From the NCBI GenBank assembly GCA_029582165.1, contig CM055887.1, forward strand, positions 16,291,190-16,355,189: a DNA stretch of 64,000 nucleotides. Direction: 5' to 3'. The stretch's first letter is position 1. Each line of letters begins with the position of its first letter. The notes under the pieces were generated by a model. It saw only the letters and a program-made list of their open reading frames with translations. It was not told the origin of the DNA and did no database searches. This document shows, in pieces, positions 34,383 to 46,076 of the stretch. The DNA comes from Portulaca oleracea. Its lineage: Eukaryota > Streptophyta > Magnoliopsida > Caryophyllales > Portulacaceae. The position numbers and the translations under genes are program-made.

Positions 34383-36238
34383 GTGCAGGGAGCCGACTTA
34401 ATAAATGAAATGGGGAATTCGGCTGGGAAGGTAGATCATAATAAAGGGGAGGAACGGACGAAAGTGCCCCCATATTTACCCCCATTCAGGAGAAGGGCAA
34501 GTACAGTAAAGGGGAGTGGGGTTAATTCAGATTTTTACTATAAAAGGGGTCGACATGGTAACTTCCCAGGGTACTTCAACAAACACAAAAAAGGAAGGAA
34601 AGATTCGGTGGAAGGTTCTGTTAATACTTACAAAACTAAATTTAGTAATTGAGTGTGGAGTGGGGAAATGGATCCGGGACGAAGGGCTGGGGAAACAGTA
34701 AGGTTTGGGGCTCAACCGAGAATGGGTGCTAGGGTGGAGCTCAGCCTGCCTCCATTAACGGCTGAGCTGCGTTTTGATAACACTTTTATTGGACTGGTCA
34801 CTGATTTAAGGGAGTAGGAAGAAGGAGTGTTGCAGCGAATGGTCAATACAAATTGGGGTACTAGGAGGGAGGTGGAGGTAAGGAAGGTGGGGCACCAGAA
34901 GTTTTCATTCTGGTTCAGGCATCCTGAGGATTGCCTGGATATGTTGGCGCAGAGCTCAGTGTGTTTTGATGGGTCGTTGGTGGTGTTAAAGAAGATTGAT
35001 GCGGACATGGCTCCGGAAGATGACGACTTTGAAACAGTATGTCTGTGGTTTCAGTTGGAGGGGTTGCCTTTCAGACACCGGTGTGCCAGTTCGGCCATTA
35101 AACTGGTTAGATTGCTGGGGGAAGTGGTTGATGTGGATATCCATGGTGTAGTAGTGAGGCAGCTATGCCTAACCGGCGCCAGCGAGTTGAGGATCCGACA
35201 AATATGGAGGTTGTTGGGGAAGGGAGGAGGGATGAGGTGGGGGGGATGGAGGTGGATGGGAATGAGGGAAGGGGAGACAGTGATAGGGAGGGTGAGGGAG
35301 TTGGGAGACGGGGGAGGAAGGTGTGGCTATGGACGTTGAGGAGGAGGGGGCATTGAGGAGGGAGGGTTGGTTAATGAGGGGGAGGAGCAAGCGGAAGGAG
35401 AGTCAGAAGAAGAAGAGGAAGGGTTGCAGGAGGACAGTGTAGACGAAGAACTTGAAAGGAAAGGAGAGGACGAAGGGGATGATGATGATGATGAGATTGA
35501 CGAAGGGGATGGAGATCATAGTGACTCGAGTAGTGGAGATGGAGGGGATTATGATCAAGGTGGGCAGGGAGTGATCAGTAGTGATGACCAGAGGAGTGAT
35601 AATACTCAGATGTTGGATTCTCATGAGGTTTATCAGAGGAACGTATGCATGGGAGAAGGGGGTTCTTCCATGCAGCAACATACTTCTCAAACAATAGAGG
35701 ACCGTTGGATGGGGATTGGTCGTTTCTTACAAACGGTCAAGGTTTGGGCCTAGGGCCTTTTTCTCCTACTGGGCCTCCTGTGGACCAGTCCGGTATTATA
35801 CAGGAGGCAATTCACATGTTGTAAGAAGGAGGTCCCACCTGTCCGTCTTTACCCAGGTACAAGAGTGTAATTGTGCACAATGATGTTGTAAGTGCTCAAC
35901 CTACCCAGTTGTTTACTGTTGGCAGTAGTGTTGAGGTTTTTTCAACGGGGACCGTCAATCTGGATTCACGAGGGGATGGTCGGCGGCAGTCAACTTTGTT
36001 TTCTAACCCTTATTTATTTGGGCCTTTGTATGCGAATCTGCATATGCCGTTGAGTGTGTTAGGGTCGCGGGAACTCTATATATTTGAGCAAGGTCAGTCC
36101 AGTGGGCAGGTGCAAGTCATACACCAACCAAGAAACCAATTGCTGAGGATCAAGCTTGGTCGTCGTCTGCTGAATTCATCAGGCAGCTGTATCAGCCCTC
36201 AGAGTCGGACGAGGAAGCCTATTATAGAGGAGAGTTAA
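34383..36238 (+). pseudogene. LINE ORF1 remnant
   Basis: 34383-34652 gives a basic N-terminus. 34827-35164 matches the DUF4283-like ORF1 domain of plant L1 (HQKFSFWFRHPEDCLDMLAQ, FETVCLWFQLEGLPFRHRC, KLVRLLGEVVDVDI). 35367-35753 is a very acidic Glu/Asp-rich stretch. 35873-36238 continues open with no recognisable domain. The pieces are in different frames. ORF1 proteins bind LINE RNA; a CCHC knuckle is not visible here. Confidence 0.65.
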
Positions 36239-36404
36239 CTGTTAACGGTTGGGACTCGGAGGATACGCTTAGTATGGGCAAGAACGACAGGGGTCATGAT
36301 GTTGAGCAACATTTTGAGTGGCCACCAGTTGGAAGTGATAAGGAAGATATAGAAAGCTGGGGGCAGGAGGAGACATATGTGGGGATGATAACGGTCGTCA
36401 AATT

Positions 36405-39400
36405 TTAGAAATCATCTGCTTCAAGAACAAGTTCCTGGGATTCTATTAAAGGGAAAAACGTCACGAGCTGCCGGAAGAGGCTTCGGTCAGCAACTATGTA
36501 ATTGCTGCTGTTAATGAAATGAATGTGGGGTTGTGGTATGTAGTGTTTATTTATGGGGAACCATGCCAGTATAGGAGGCAGGAGATTTGGGAACAACTTG
36601 CCCATGCTTTGAATTCGTTGGATGGCTCGTTTGTGATAGTGGGAGATTTTAATCAGGTGGAGGATGTGTCTCAGAAGTTTGGGGGCTCCCAACGAATTCG
36701 AGGGGAGGATGCGTTTCGACAATGGAAGGATAAGGTGGGGGTGGTGGACTTACCTTTTTCTGGAAATACATTTACTTGGTCGAATAAGAGGGAGAGTGAC
36801 TAGCTCATTTTGGAAAGGCTTGATCGGGCTTATGCATCTCCGGAGTGGGTGCAAAAGTTTCCAGAGTCCTTTGTACACAACTATCCGATTGTGTTTTCGG
36901 ATCACTCACTGGTATCTCTCCATATCAGAAAGAGAATGGTGTCCAAGAAAAGACCGTACCGCCTTGATCCGTGGGTGACAAGAGTGAAGGAGTTCCAAGA
37001 CGGGGTGAAGGAGATTGTTCAAGAGTTCTATGGGGGTGGCAGCACCATGTTTAGATGTTTGAAATGGTTGGGTAACGTAAGGAGGTTGGGGAAGAAAATT
37101 ACTCTGGAGTGGAAGAATCAAAAGGGGAAGGAGGTTGCAGTTGAGATTGAGGCCCTGCAGCAATTACAGAACCAATTGGGCTCTTTTGGGATGACAAACT
37201 CAGCTGTTGCGGCGGCTATAAGTAAAGGGCAGGAGGTGGAGCATATGTTAGCTGAGGTCCATAAATTTTGGGCCCATAAGAGTAAATTGAAGTGGGCTGG
37301 GCTGGGTGACCAGTGTACGACCTTCTTCTTTAATCACTTTAAGAGGAGGTAGTCCTTTAATAAAATTAATAGCATGGTGTTGTCGTCTGGCTGTCTCCTT
37401 TAATGAGGAGGACTTTTCCTCGGAATTTGTTGGTGAATTCACAAGGATGTACCGTCCTGTCTCTCATTTCCCGGCTTTAAGAAATCGGTGTATAGAGGAG
37501 GCTGTTCAAGCAATTACAAGGAGGCTCACTGTGATCCAACAAGTGAGTCTTATGCAACCCTTCACAAAAGAGGAAGTTAAGAAGGTGGTGGGGAGTATGA
37601 AGGGAAATAAAAGCCCAGGGCCGGATGGCATTCCCCCTGAGTTCTTCCGTAATTGTTGGCATATAGTCGGTGAGCAGGAGGTGGATGTGGTGTTGCAAGC
37701 GGTTAATGAGGGGCAGATGCTTGGTGAAATCAACAACATGAATATAGTTTTGTTGAAGAAGCAGCCGGAAGCGCAGAAGGTTGATGAGTTTCGTCCAATA
37801 AGCTTATGCAATGTTTTGTATCGGATAAGCGCGAAATGTTTGGTTGGGAGATTGAGGCATGTCATAGGTGATCTCATCTCGGATACTCAGGCAGCCTTTG
37901 TTCCGGGATGATTGAAAGAGGATAATATCTCGGTGGTACAGGAGATTTTACAAATGCTGAAATCCAAAAGAACGGGGAAACAATTTGCGGCCTTGAAAGT
38001 GGATATGAGTAAGGCTTATGATCGCCTCAGATGGGATTTCATTGAAGCGATTCTTCAGCGGATGAATTTCCCTGAGAGATGGGTCCGTTTGATTTCTAGG
38101 TGCATTTCTTCAGTTAGGTACTCGGTGATGGTAAATGGGGTGCCGTCTCAGCAGATTGTTCCCACTGCTGGCCTACGACAAGGTGATCCCTTATCTCCAT
38201 ATCTGTTTATCTTATGTATGGAAGCTCTGTCGGTAATGATCCAGATGGAGGTGGAGAAAGGGGAAATTCAGGGAGTTAAGGTTGCAAAGGAAGCGCCAAT
38301 GGTCACTCATCTTTTCTTTGCTGATGATTCCATGTTCTTTACGGAGCTGAATGCTTCATCTTGCATCGCTTTGAAGAATGTGATTAGTATAACTATGTTT
38401 CTGGCCAGGTGGTTAATGTTCAAAAGTCAACTGTCTGCTTCTCTAAGGGGGATAAGGAGGAAGATAAGGAGGGAATGAAGGTTATTTTTGGGTATCCGGA
38501 GGGGGGTTTTTTCAATCCTATTTAGGGGTTTCTACGCTTACACTTAGAAGGAGAGTTGATCATTTTGGATTCATGATTGATGATATCCACAGGAGACTCC
38601 AGAGTTGGAAGGCCAAGCTGCTCTCCCCTGCGGGGAGAATTGTTCTTATTAATGCTATGTTGATTTCTCTTCATCAGCATATTTTTAGCATTTACTTGGT
38701 TCTAAAAAGGGTGGTGGATAAAATTAAGTCTATGATTCAAAATTTCTTTTGGGGGACGCCTGATGGTTCTAAGTGTGTTCATTGGAAGAGTCAGGTGGAG
38801 GTGTTCAAACCCAAAGGGGCTGGAGGATTGGGTGTTAGGCATGTGGGTTGTCTTAACAAAGCTTTGTTGTTGAAGCAGGCGTGGAGGGTGTACAAAAACC
38901 CTGGTTCTTTAATTGCCAAGGTTTAGAGGGCAAAATATGGTAGGGCTTCTCCTGTTGAGATAGACCGAGATTATAGGGCGCCGCAGACTGCTTCTCCAGC
39001 CTGGAGAGGTATGGTGGGAGTGGTGGCTTAGAGCTGGAAGCAGTTTCGGTGGAGTATTGGGAATGGTCAGAAAATTCCTGTGGCTGATAGTAGGTGGATC
39101 CCTGGAGGGACTGTTGACTTTGGTGAGGGGATTGATGAAGCTGCTCTGGAGGGGAGGAAGGTCGCAGACTTGGTTTCCTTGAATGGAAGTTTTGCTAGGT
39201 GGGGCAGACTGACCTTAAATACTTTGTTTCCTCCGACGCTTATAGCCAAGATTCTGAAGATTTTTCCACCACAACGTGATGTTGATGATATGGAGGATGA
39301 GTTGGTGTGGCCTAGTCCGTCGTCTTCAAATTTTTCAGTGAAAGATGTTTATTGTTATTTTCTGCGATTGGAGACTGGGTGTAAGTTTCTAGATGCGATG

Positions 39401-40358
39401 GAAACAAAGTTTTGGAGAGTGTTGTGGCACTCGGACATGTCTCCTAAAGGGAAGATGTTCCTGTGGAGATGTGTTGTGGATGAATCTTTTGAAACGATCA
39501 TGCCCTAGAAACGGGGATTGCCACTGCGGACAAGATATTGAGTCAATGGATCATCTTTTCCGCTTTTTTGATGTGGCTTCTAGATTATGTAGTGGGTCAA
39601 TCCTGGGGATTAATAGTGTTGTCAATCAGCATGTGAAATGGTTTGAATGGTTGAAAGGTTGGGTGATGTTGTTGAAGAAGGAGGTTGTGGAGGAGAGGAA
39701 TTGTTTGCGTCTGTTTGTGGCATGCTTGTGGGCTATTTGGCTCATGAGGAATGCTATTGTCATGGGGGGGAGAGTGTTTAAGGAGTGCACTATTGGATAG
39801 AATGTTGCAAAATGCGTATAGTGAGGAGAGCAGATGGGTAGAGGCTAAGAAGTGCTCTGGGAAGGCTGTTGCTAAGTGGGGTGAGTTTGCAGTTTCTCTT
39901 AATAGGGAAATGAAAAAGACCTAGGGGGGTATGATGTGGAGGTGAATGGTGCTAATGGCATTATAGTGGATGGTGCATGGGATGTGACTTCTGGGAAGGC
40001 TGTTGCAGCTTGGGTAGGCTTCAGGAATGGGGTTAAGGAGTGGTGGGGAGCGGAGAGTACGTGGGCGGAATCGGCTTTATAAGTGGAGCTGCTCACGATT
40101 GCTTATGCCCTTTGGGCTGCAAGACAACGAGGTGTCACAGAGATTTATATTCTCATGGATTGTAAGGTGGTTGTTCAATGCCTGCTGAAGCCCAATGAAG
40201 CCCCGGTGGAGTGTCGTGGTCTGGCCATGTGGTGCTCTACATTAACGCAACTGTTCCCGACAGGGCAAATCGTCAAAGTTCAGAGGAGTGCCATTAGAGA
40301 GGTGCATAGGCTGGCTAAGGAGGTGGCCAGGAAAGGGGCTGGAGTTTGTTTTATGTAA
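36405..40358 (+). pseudogene. LINE ORF2 remnant: endonuclease, reverse transcriptase, RNase H
   Basis: 36519-36990: C-terminal part of an AP-type endonuclease with IVGDFNQVED, ERLDRAYASPEW and the FSDHSLVSL motif, with a stop at 36801. 37540-38350: reverse transcriptase with GNKSPGPDGIPPEFF, FRPISLCNVLYRI, VDMSKAYDRLRWDF, GLRQGDPLSPYLF and the FFADDS active site. A TGA at 37909-37911 replaces the arginine usual after FVPG, and a frameshift lies near 38390. 38573-38926: thumb and connection (LLSPAGRIVLINAM, GAGGLGVRH). About 39300-39560: zinc-binding RT tail. 39930-40358: RNase H with VDGAW, MDCKVVV and REVHRLAKE, a stop before its glutamate helix. Confidence 0.85.
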
Positions 40359-40445
40359 TGTTTGTCCTTTGTAAGTTATATTTCTATTTGTTGTATTTCT
40401 GTTGTTGTTTCCTTGGTATGTTTGGCAAAAAAAAAAAAAAAAAAA

Positions 40446-40558
40446 GAATAAAATCCTAAACTAGCTACCATTTTTACCTGGTTGGAATCAAATTTATTAC
40501 CCAATTCCCCTAAAAACCTAGTACTTGTTAACCCTAAATCCCAAAGTCAATACAAAAA
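40446..40558. other. Flank of the LINE
   Basis: Short AT-rich sequence between the LINE tail and the next MITE; nothing recognised. Confidence 0.3.
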
Positions 40559-40933
40559 TGATAAACATCTTGGGGCAAGACACACTTTAAATGTCTTGCC
40601 TTTGTATAAAACTTATATATTTGTAAACTAATTGAAAAAAATACATGATTGACTTCTATAACTATAATAAATACATATAAATGTTATAAAATCATATTTT
40701 TATCTATATTTTTTAAAATATATAAAAAAAAATAAAAAAATATGCCTAACGGATGGAGTCCTTTTGTTAGGGTGTCAATTTTAATTGTTAGCATAGCCAA
40801 CACATTCCAAGCTTTTTTTAATTGATAATTAATAGTAACTGTAAAAAAATTAGGATTAAAAATGATGATGAATATTAATTTGATAAGGAGCATGACATTT
40901 AAGCAGTGTCTTACCCTAAGACATGTATTATCA
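40559..40933. mobile_element. 375-bp MITE
   Basis: Long TIRs, TGATAAACATCTTGGGGCAA on the left and, inverted, TGATAATACATGTCTTAGGG on the right, continue into AAGACAC and a TTTAAATGTC match. CAATACAAAAAT occurs just before (40549-40560) and shortly after (40937-40948), consistent with a duplication of about 9-12 bp. No gene. Confidence 0.7.
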
Positions 40934-40948
40934 CTCCAATACAAAAAT

Positions 40949-41408
40949 TCATCTACTCGCCTAATCCACTCGTGTTTCCCCCAATTCCAGTGGCGAAGTC
41001 AAGATTCAAAGTCAGAAGTGTCAGATAAAATTTAACAAAGAAGATAAATTATATACGGACAAATTTTGAAAATTTATTAGAAATCAAAACTTTCACTAAA
41101 GCATATTTATATTTGATTGTTAGAAATCAGCAATTAACAATACTACCATCACCATCTCGCAACAATATTATACTTTGTAACTAATTAAACAAACAAATAT
41201 TCTATAATTTGAATCTTATTAATATTTGAACAAAATAAAACTAAGAACCCTAATCATTCTATTCATAAATTAAGATTTCATCACTAAATTAGCAAATTTT
41301 GTAATTATTCAATACAAATTTAACAAAAGTTAATAAATTAATTATAAATAATATTGGACTCGTGCGTTGCATGAAATATTAAGTTATGTATTTATTATAA
41401 ATAAATTT
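40949..41408. other. AT-rich DNA
   Basis: Nothing recognised apart from a short CTCGTGCGTTGCATG palindrome-like stretch at about 41358. Confidence 0.3.
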
Positions 41409-41413
41409 ATATC

Positions 41414-42420
41414 TGAAAGTTTAATTAAGCTAGTTAAATAAAATGCGGAAAATAAATAGCGGAAATAAAGTGCGGAAAATAAAGGAGAAAAGACACGGTG
41501 GTTGTTAACGATATTCCTCCCAATGAGTACGTCACCGCCTAGAGTTCTCCAACTCTAGGATTGAATCTCGATCTCTTATTAGGATGAACCGTAGACAATC
41601 TTAGAGTCTTCTCTACTCTCAAGATCTAACCCACCACTTAATATCACCTCTCAATTAAGTGTGGGAGGAGTCTTCCTCTCAACTCCTAGTCCTCACCCTA
41701 ATACTCTTGGCTTAAATAATAAGTAGGAATGAAATACAATATTTTTGTGATCTCACAAACAATAGTATGAAACAATAACGCTCAAGTGAGATATATGCTT
41801 GTGTGTCTTGTATTCTTCTCTTATTCTCTTCAATGGCCAAGGACGTACTCCTTGTATTTATAGTGCAAGTAGCCGAAGTAGCAAGGGACCAAACTTGGAC
41901 AAATCTTAATCATAACCTTCTTACAATGGATATAACATTTTGATCTTACTTTGTCCCTTCCTTTGTATCATATAATCCTTCTAACCATATATAAAAGTTT
42001 CCCTTGATTTGTTACGTCAAACATGCACAATCACAATCATCATATAATTATCTTTGATTTTCCTAGGTCAATACAAATGTGCACAATCATGATAGATTTG
42101 GCTTGTACCTATATTACTCATGAAGGAAATAATATAATTCAAGCACATTTCCTTTGCAAGAGAGATAATATATTTTAAGATCATTAATTATTTGCATAAT
42201 ATAACTATATTACTCTAGATAGTCATTAATCATATCTTGCATCAATCAAATATATTATATATATAATTGTATAAATTTGATATTCATTATAATCTTGAAT
42301 GGTTTAAATAATTTTAACAATCAAATCTTGCCTTTCATGATTTAGATAATTTAATTAATAATTTATTCCTTTTGTCTTACATCAAAATAATATTAATTAT
42401 ATACTAAAAGTAACTCAACA
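41414..42420 (-). repeat. 3' LTR of the gag-only copia element
   Basis: On the minus strand it starts TGTTGAGTTACTTTTAG. It is highly similar to the other LTR, with small indels, for example near 41875. Confidence 0.9.
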
Positions 42421-42783
42421 ATCTCCCCCTTTTTGATTTGAGACAAAACCCAAGAATTTTTACTTTTAGATTATCAAATTTATATTTCTGTCCCCTTTTT
42501 TGTATTACATCAAAAAGATCAAATAATATTACAATTTATCATAAGATGACCAAGAAGTTTTCTCCCCCTTTAAAAAAATATTGAAAAAGAGTTGAGTATT
42601 TAAAAAAATTAAACCATATTAAAGATCATAAAAGTTACTCAAGTGATTCAACAAACGGGGAGGGTTAAGACTTAATGGTTTCACAAAAAATAAGAGTTAT
42701 ATCATGAAGCTTTGATTATCTGATTGAAGTAAATTAGACATCCAACTAAGAGAAATATGGGAGACTCCCCATTAATAAGTGTA

Positions 42784-43181
42784 TCAAACATCATGAGGAA
42801 TCATATTAGTAGGTCTAGTTCCTTTTGGAACCCAAATTTGAATAATCCTAGGTGAAATTTTATTATGACAATAATATGCATGATGCCCATTTCTTAAGCA
42901 ATATTTGCACTTTCTCGAACTTGATTTATGTGATGAAGGTCTAAAGAAATTATTATAAATTTTCTTCTTATTCGATGGATTGTATCCAACCCCTTCTTTA
43001 TTAATCGTGCTCGTTGAGTGCAAAGTAGCCTATCTAAATTCTCTTGTTCTTTTGTAAATTTTAAAATTATTTGCTTATGGTCATCACATTTATTTTGTAA
43101 GTCACATTTTTCTTTTTCAAGATTTTCTAACTTCTTGCAATAATTGTTATTCTCTTTTTCTAAGGTGGAATTTATTTTCAT
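42784..43181 (-). pseudogene. Gag C-terminal tail with second zinc knuckle (frame-shifted)
   Basis: Minus-strand 43181-42894 encodes a Lys/Glu/Asn-rich coiled-coil-like stretch, and 43023-42784 contains KCKYCLRNGHHAYYC, a CX2CX4HX4C knuckle. Both overlap or adjoin the end of the main gag frame in other frames, so they look like a continuation separated by frameshifts. Confidence 0.65.
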
Positions 43182-44466
43182 TAAATTCTTGTATTGTTCT
43201 TTTTAATTCTTTAATTTTAGACAATTGTTTATCTTCTACTTTTGTGCATTCAATTAAAAATTCAATTAATTCACTTTTAGAATATTCATGAAGATGAGAG
43301 AATTGTACCTCATCCGAGCTTTCATACTCGGTTTCATCAGTGTCCATACCTTCTTTGGCCATTAGACAAAAGTTGGTCGTATGCTCCTCATCACTATCAT
43401 CGTTACTTGAGTCGTTATCACTCCATGTGGCAATCATAGCCTTCTTTTTGTCTTTGTCTGATTTAAGTTTTCGGTATTCTTCCAACTTTTGAAGTAATGG
43501 GCAATCTTTTATCATATGCCCTGGCATACTACATCCATCACAAGAAACAGTGTTAGTAACATCTTTATTAAAGTTAGAGGACTTATCTTTAGGAGCTCTT
43601 TTACTTCTCTTTGATGAGGATCCCTTGTCTTTTTCTCTCGGATTGTGTTTCTTCATCCGGGCCATCTTTTGGAGACTACGAACTAGTGATGCAAAGGGAT
43701 CATCATTGTCTCCATTTTCTTCTTCTTCTTCGGATGAGTAATCATTCTCTTTGGCGGCCTTTAGTGCAATGCCCTTCTTGGTGGATATTTCTTTTTCTTC
43801 TTCGGTAAGATGTATCTCATGGGTAAGAAGTTTTCCCAAAAGATCATCTAGTTCAAGTTTCTTGAGATCTTGTGCTTCCTCTATAGCGGTAACTTTAGGA
43901 CCCCATTTATTTTTGGGAAGGCACCGGAGCACTTTTCTCACCATTTCTTCATTCGAGTATACTTTACCAAGGGATTTTAGGTTGTTGGTAATGTCGATGA
44001 AGCGCGTGAACATGTTTTTAATTAACTCACTAGGCTCCATCTTGAACAACTCATATTGATGCACGTACATGTTTAACTTGGTTTCTCTTACTTGACTTGT
44101 ACCTTCATAGATCACCACCAACTTGTTCCAAATCTCTTGAGCTGTATCACATGCAGAAATACGATTATATTCATTAGCATCCAAACCACAATAAAGAATA
44201 TCTTTCGCCCTAGAATTTTTTGAGAGTTTTTCCCATTCAACATTAGTATATTCATCTTCAGGTTTATCTACTAATTCATTTTTGTCATTTCTAATCTTCG
44301 GGACAACATAAGGGCCTTTTTCAACAATCCTCCAAAGTTCTATATCATTAGATTCAATAAATACATACATAGCATTTTTCCAATAACCAAAATCTTTTCC
44401 GCAAAATAGAGGTGGTCTAATATTTGATCTACCCTCCATATTTGTGTTACAGAAAGCCATGATCAT
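43147..44466 (-). CDS. Copia Gag polyprotein, 439 residues
   Basis: A long uninterrupted frame begins MIMAFCNTNMEGRSN 34 bases from the primer site. Residues about 15-220 match the copia Gag family (DUF4219/UBN2 type): PPLFCGKDFGYWKNAMYVFI, AQEIWNKLVVIYEGTSQVRE, LNMYVHQYELFKMEPSE, VLRCLPKNKWGPKV. CDGCSMPGHMIKDC is a CCHC knuckle. The C-terminus is acidic. It would form the particle that packages element RNA. Its open state over 1.3 kb, with divergent LTRs around it, suggests recent insertion or selection on Gag. The third start codon, ATG of MEGRSN, is also possible. Confidence 0.85.
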   Translation of the reverse strand: MIMAFCNTNMEGRSNIRPPLFCGKDFGYWKNAMYVFIESNDIELWRIVEKGPYVVPKIRNDKNELVDKPEDEYTNVEWEKLSKNSRAKDILYCGLDANEYNRISACDTAQEIWNKLVVIYEGTSQVRETKLNMYVHQYELFKMEPSELIKNMFTRFIDITNNLKSLGKVYSNEEMVRKVLRCLPKNKWGPKVTAIEEAQDLKKLELDDLLGKLLTHEIHLTEEEKEISTKKGIALKAAKENDYSSEEEEENGDNDDPFASLVRSLQKMARMKKHNPREKDKGSSSKRSKRAPKDKSSNFNKDVTNTVSCDGCSMPGHMIKDCPLLQKLEEYRKLKSDKDKKKAMIATWSDNDSSNDDSDEEHTTNFCLMAKEGMDTDETEYESSDEVQFSHLHEYSKSELIEFLIECTKVEDKQLSKIKELKRTIQEFNENKFHLRKRE

Positions 44467-44499
44467 TCCTATAGACGGTTAAGTCACACAAATAGGTTA

Positions 44500-44512
44500 G
44501 GCTCTAATACCA
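44500..44512 (-). promoter_or_regulatory. Primer binding site, iMet-like with one mismatch
   Basis: The minus strand reads TGGTATTAGAGCC, one base different from the usual TGGTATCAGAGCC, starting two bases after the LTR. Confidence 0.8.
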
Positions 44513-44514
44513 AT

Positions 44515-45510
44515 TAAAAGTTTAATTAAGCTAGTTAAATAAAATGCAGAAAATAAATAGCGGAAATAAAGTACGGAAAATAAAGGAGAAAAGACACGGT
44601 GGTTGTTAACGATGTTCCTCCCAATGGAGTACGTCACCGCCTAGAGTTCTCCAACTCTAGGATTGAATCTCGAGCTCTTATTAGGATAAACCGTAAACAA
44701 TCTTAGAGCCTTCTCTACTCTCAAGATCTAACCCACCACTTAATATCACCTCTCAATTAAGTGTGGGAGGAGTCTTCCTCTCAACTCCTAGTCCTCACCC
44801 TAATACTCTTAGCTCAAATAATAAGTAGGAATGAAATACAATATTTTTGTAATCTCACAAATAATAGTATGAAGCATTAACGCTCAAGTGAGATACATGC
44901 TTATGTGTCTTGTGTTCTTCTCTTATTTTCTTCAATGGCCAATGACTCCTTGTATTTATAGTGCAAGTAGCAGGGGACCAAACTTGTACAAATCTTGATC
45001 ATAATCTTCTTACAATGGATATATCATTTTGATCTTACTTTCTCCCTTTCTTTGTATCATATAATCCTTCTAACCGTATATAAAAATTTCCCTTGATTTG
45101 TTACGTCAAACATGCACAATCACAATCATCATATAATTATCTTTGATTTTCCTAGGTCAATACAAACGTGCACAATCATGATAGATTTGGCTTGTACCTA
45201 TATTGCTCATGAAGGAAATAATATAATTCAAACACATTTCCTTTGCAAGAGAGATAATATATTTTAAGATCATTAATTATTTGCATAACATAACTATATT
45301 ACTCTAGATAGTCATTAATCATATTTTGCATCAATCAAATATATTGTATCTATAATTGTATAAATTTGATATTCATTATAATCTTGAATGGTTTAAATTA
45401 TAACAATCAAATCTTGCCTTTCATGATTTTCATAATCCTTAATTAATAATTTATTCCTTTTGTCTTACCTCAAAATAATATATTAATTATATACTAAAAG
45501 TAACTGAACA
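44515..45510 (-). repeat. 5' LTR of the gag-only copia element
   Basis: Partner of 41414-42420. Its inner end has TA where the other has TG. Confidence 0.9.
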
Positions 45511-45599
45511 ATATCCATTATTATTTAAAAATAGATCTTCAGTTGAAAACAATGTTTGAGTGTAATTATAGTTAATCTTGACTGCATCAATTCAAGTGA

Positions 45600-45675
45600 G
45601 GCACCGTTCTTTTGAGCGTTGCGTTGCGGTTAGTACATTGCGTTAGATTGCGGTTATGCACAAAAGAACGGTGTC
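45600..45675. repeat. 76-bp hairpin, possible miniature inverted-repeat element
   Basis: CACCGTTCTTTTG (45602-45614) pairs exactly with CAAAAGAACGGTG (45661-45673). The 46-base loop has three TTGCG(T/G)T units. No duplication found. Confidence 0.6.
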
Positions 45676-46076
45676 TTAATGTAATTGTTTTGGATTGAAG
45701 AAGTCATATATGAATTTTCTATTTTAAAGTTTACTTAACAATTACAAGAATAAATTAATCAATGATAAATAGAAAGTAACCATTATTTTAAAATAAATAA
45801 TCATATACATTCTTTTGAATTACATTATTCTTACTTGATGACTGATTTTTTTTAAAAGTTAGTTTGTAATTTTCTTTAAAATTATTTTATGTATTATAGG
45901 ATTGTTATTGTTATAAAAATAAAAACGTTTGTTATTTAATGCATTTTTAATGACACTTATACACGTGTTCTAAGCCTCGTTTAATACGTTTAAAAATGTT
46001 TCTAGAAAAATAAACATCCACATTATAATGTTCCAAAAATACCCTCATAAATAAAACCTCTTCCTTTGTACCTAGA
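45676..46076. other. AT-rich DNA
   Basis: Nothing recognised. 46010-46026 repeats exactly at 49253-49269 on the other side of the solo LTR. Confidence 0.35.

Larger units (their letters stand above)
33700..40445 (+). mobile_element. L1-type LINE with RNase H, inactive
   Basis: Plus-strand order: G-rich leader, ORF1, ORF2 (endonuclease, reverse transcriptase, zinc-binding tail, RNase H), short 3' UTR and a poly(A) tail at about 40426-40444. This is the plant L1 layout. Several stops and frame changes break ORF2, and the endonuclease lacks its N-terminal third. The 5' edge is estimated because I found no target duplication. Confidence 0.88.
41414..45510 (-). mobile_element. Gag-only Ty1/copia element with intact LTRs, minus strand
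   Basis: This 4097-bp element is bounded by a perfect 5-bp duplication ATATC (41409-41413, 45511-45515). LTRs are 41414-42420 (1007 bp) and 44515-45510 (996 bp). On the minus strand it reads 5' LTR, an iMet-like primer site, a long gag frame and gag-related tail, then polypurine AAAAGGGGGAGA before the 3' LTR. Protease, integrase, reverse transcriptase and RNase H are absent. It is the copia counterpart of the gag-pro Ty3 element at 1129-8833. Confidence 0.92.
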
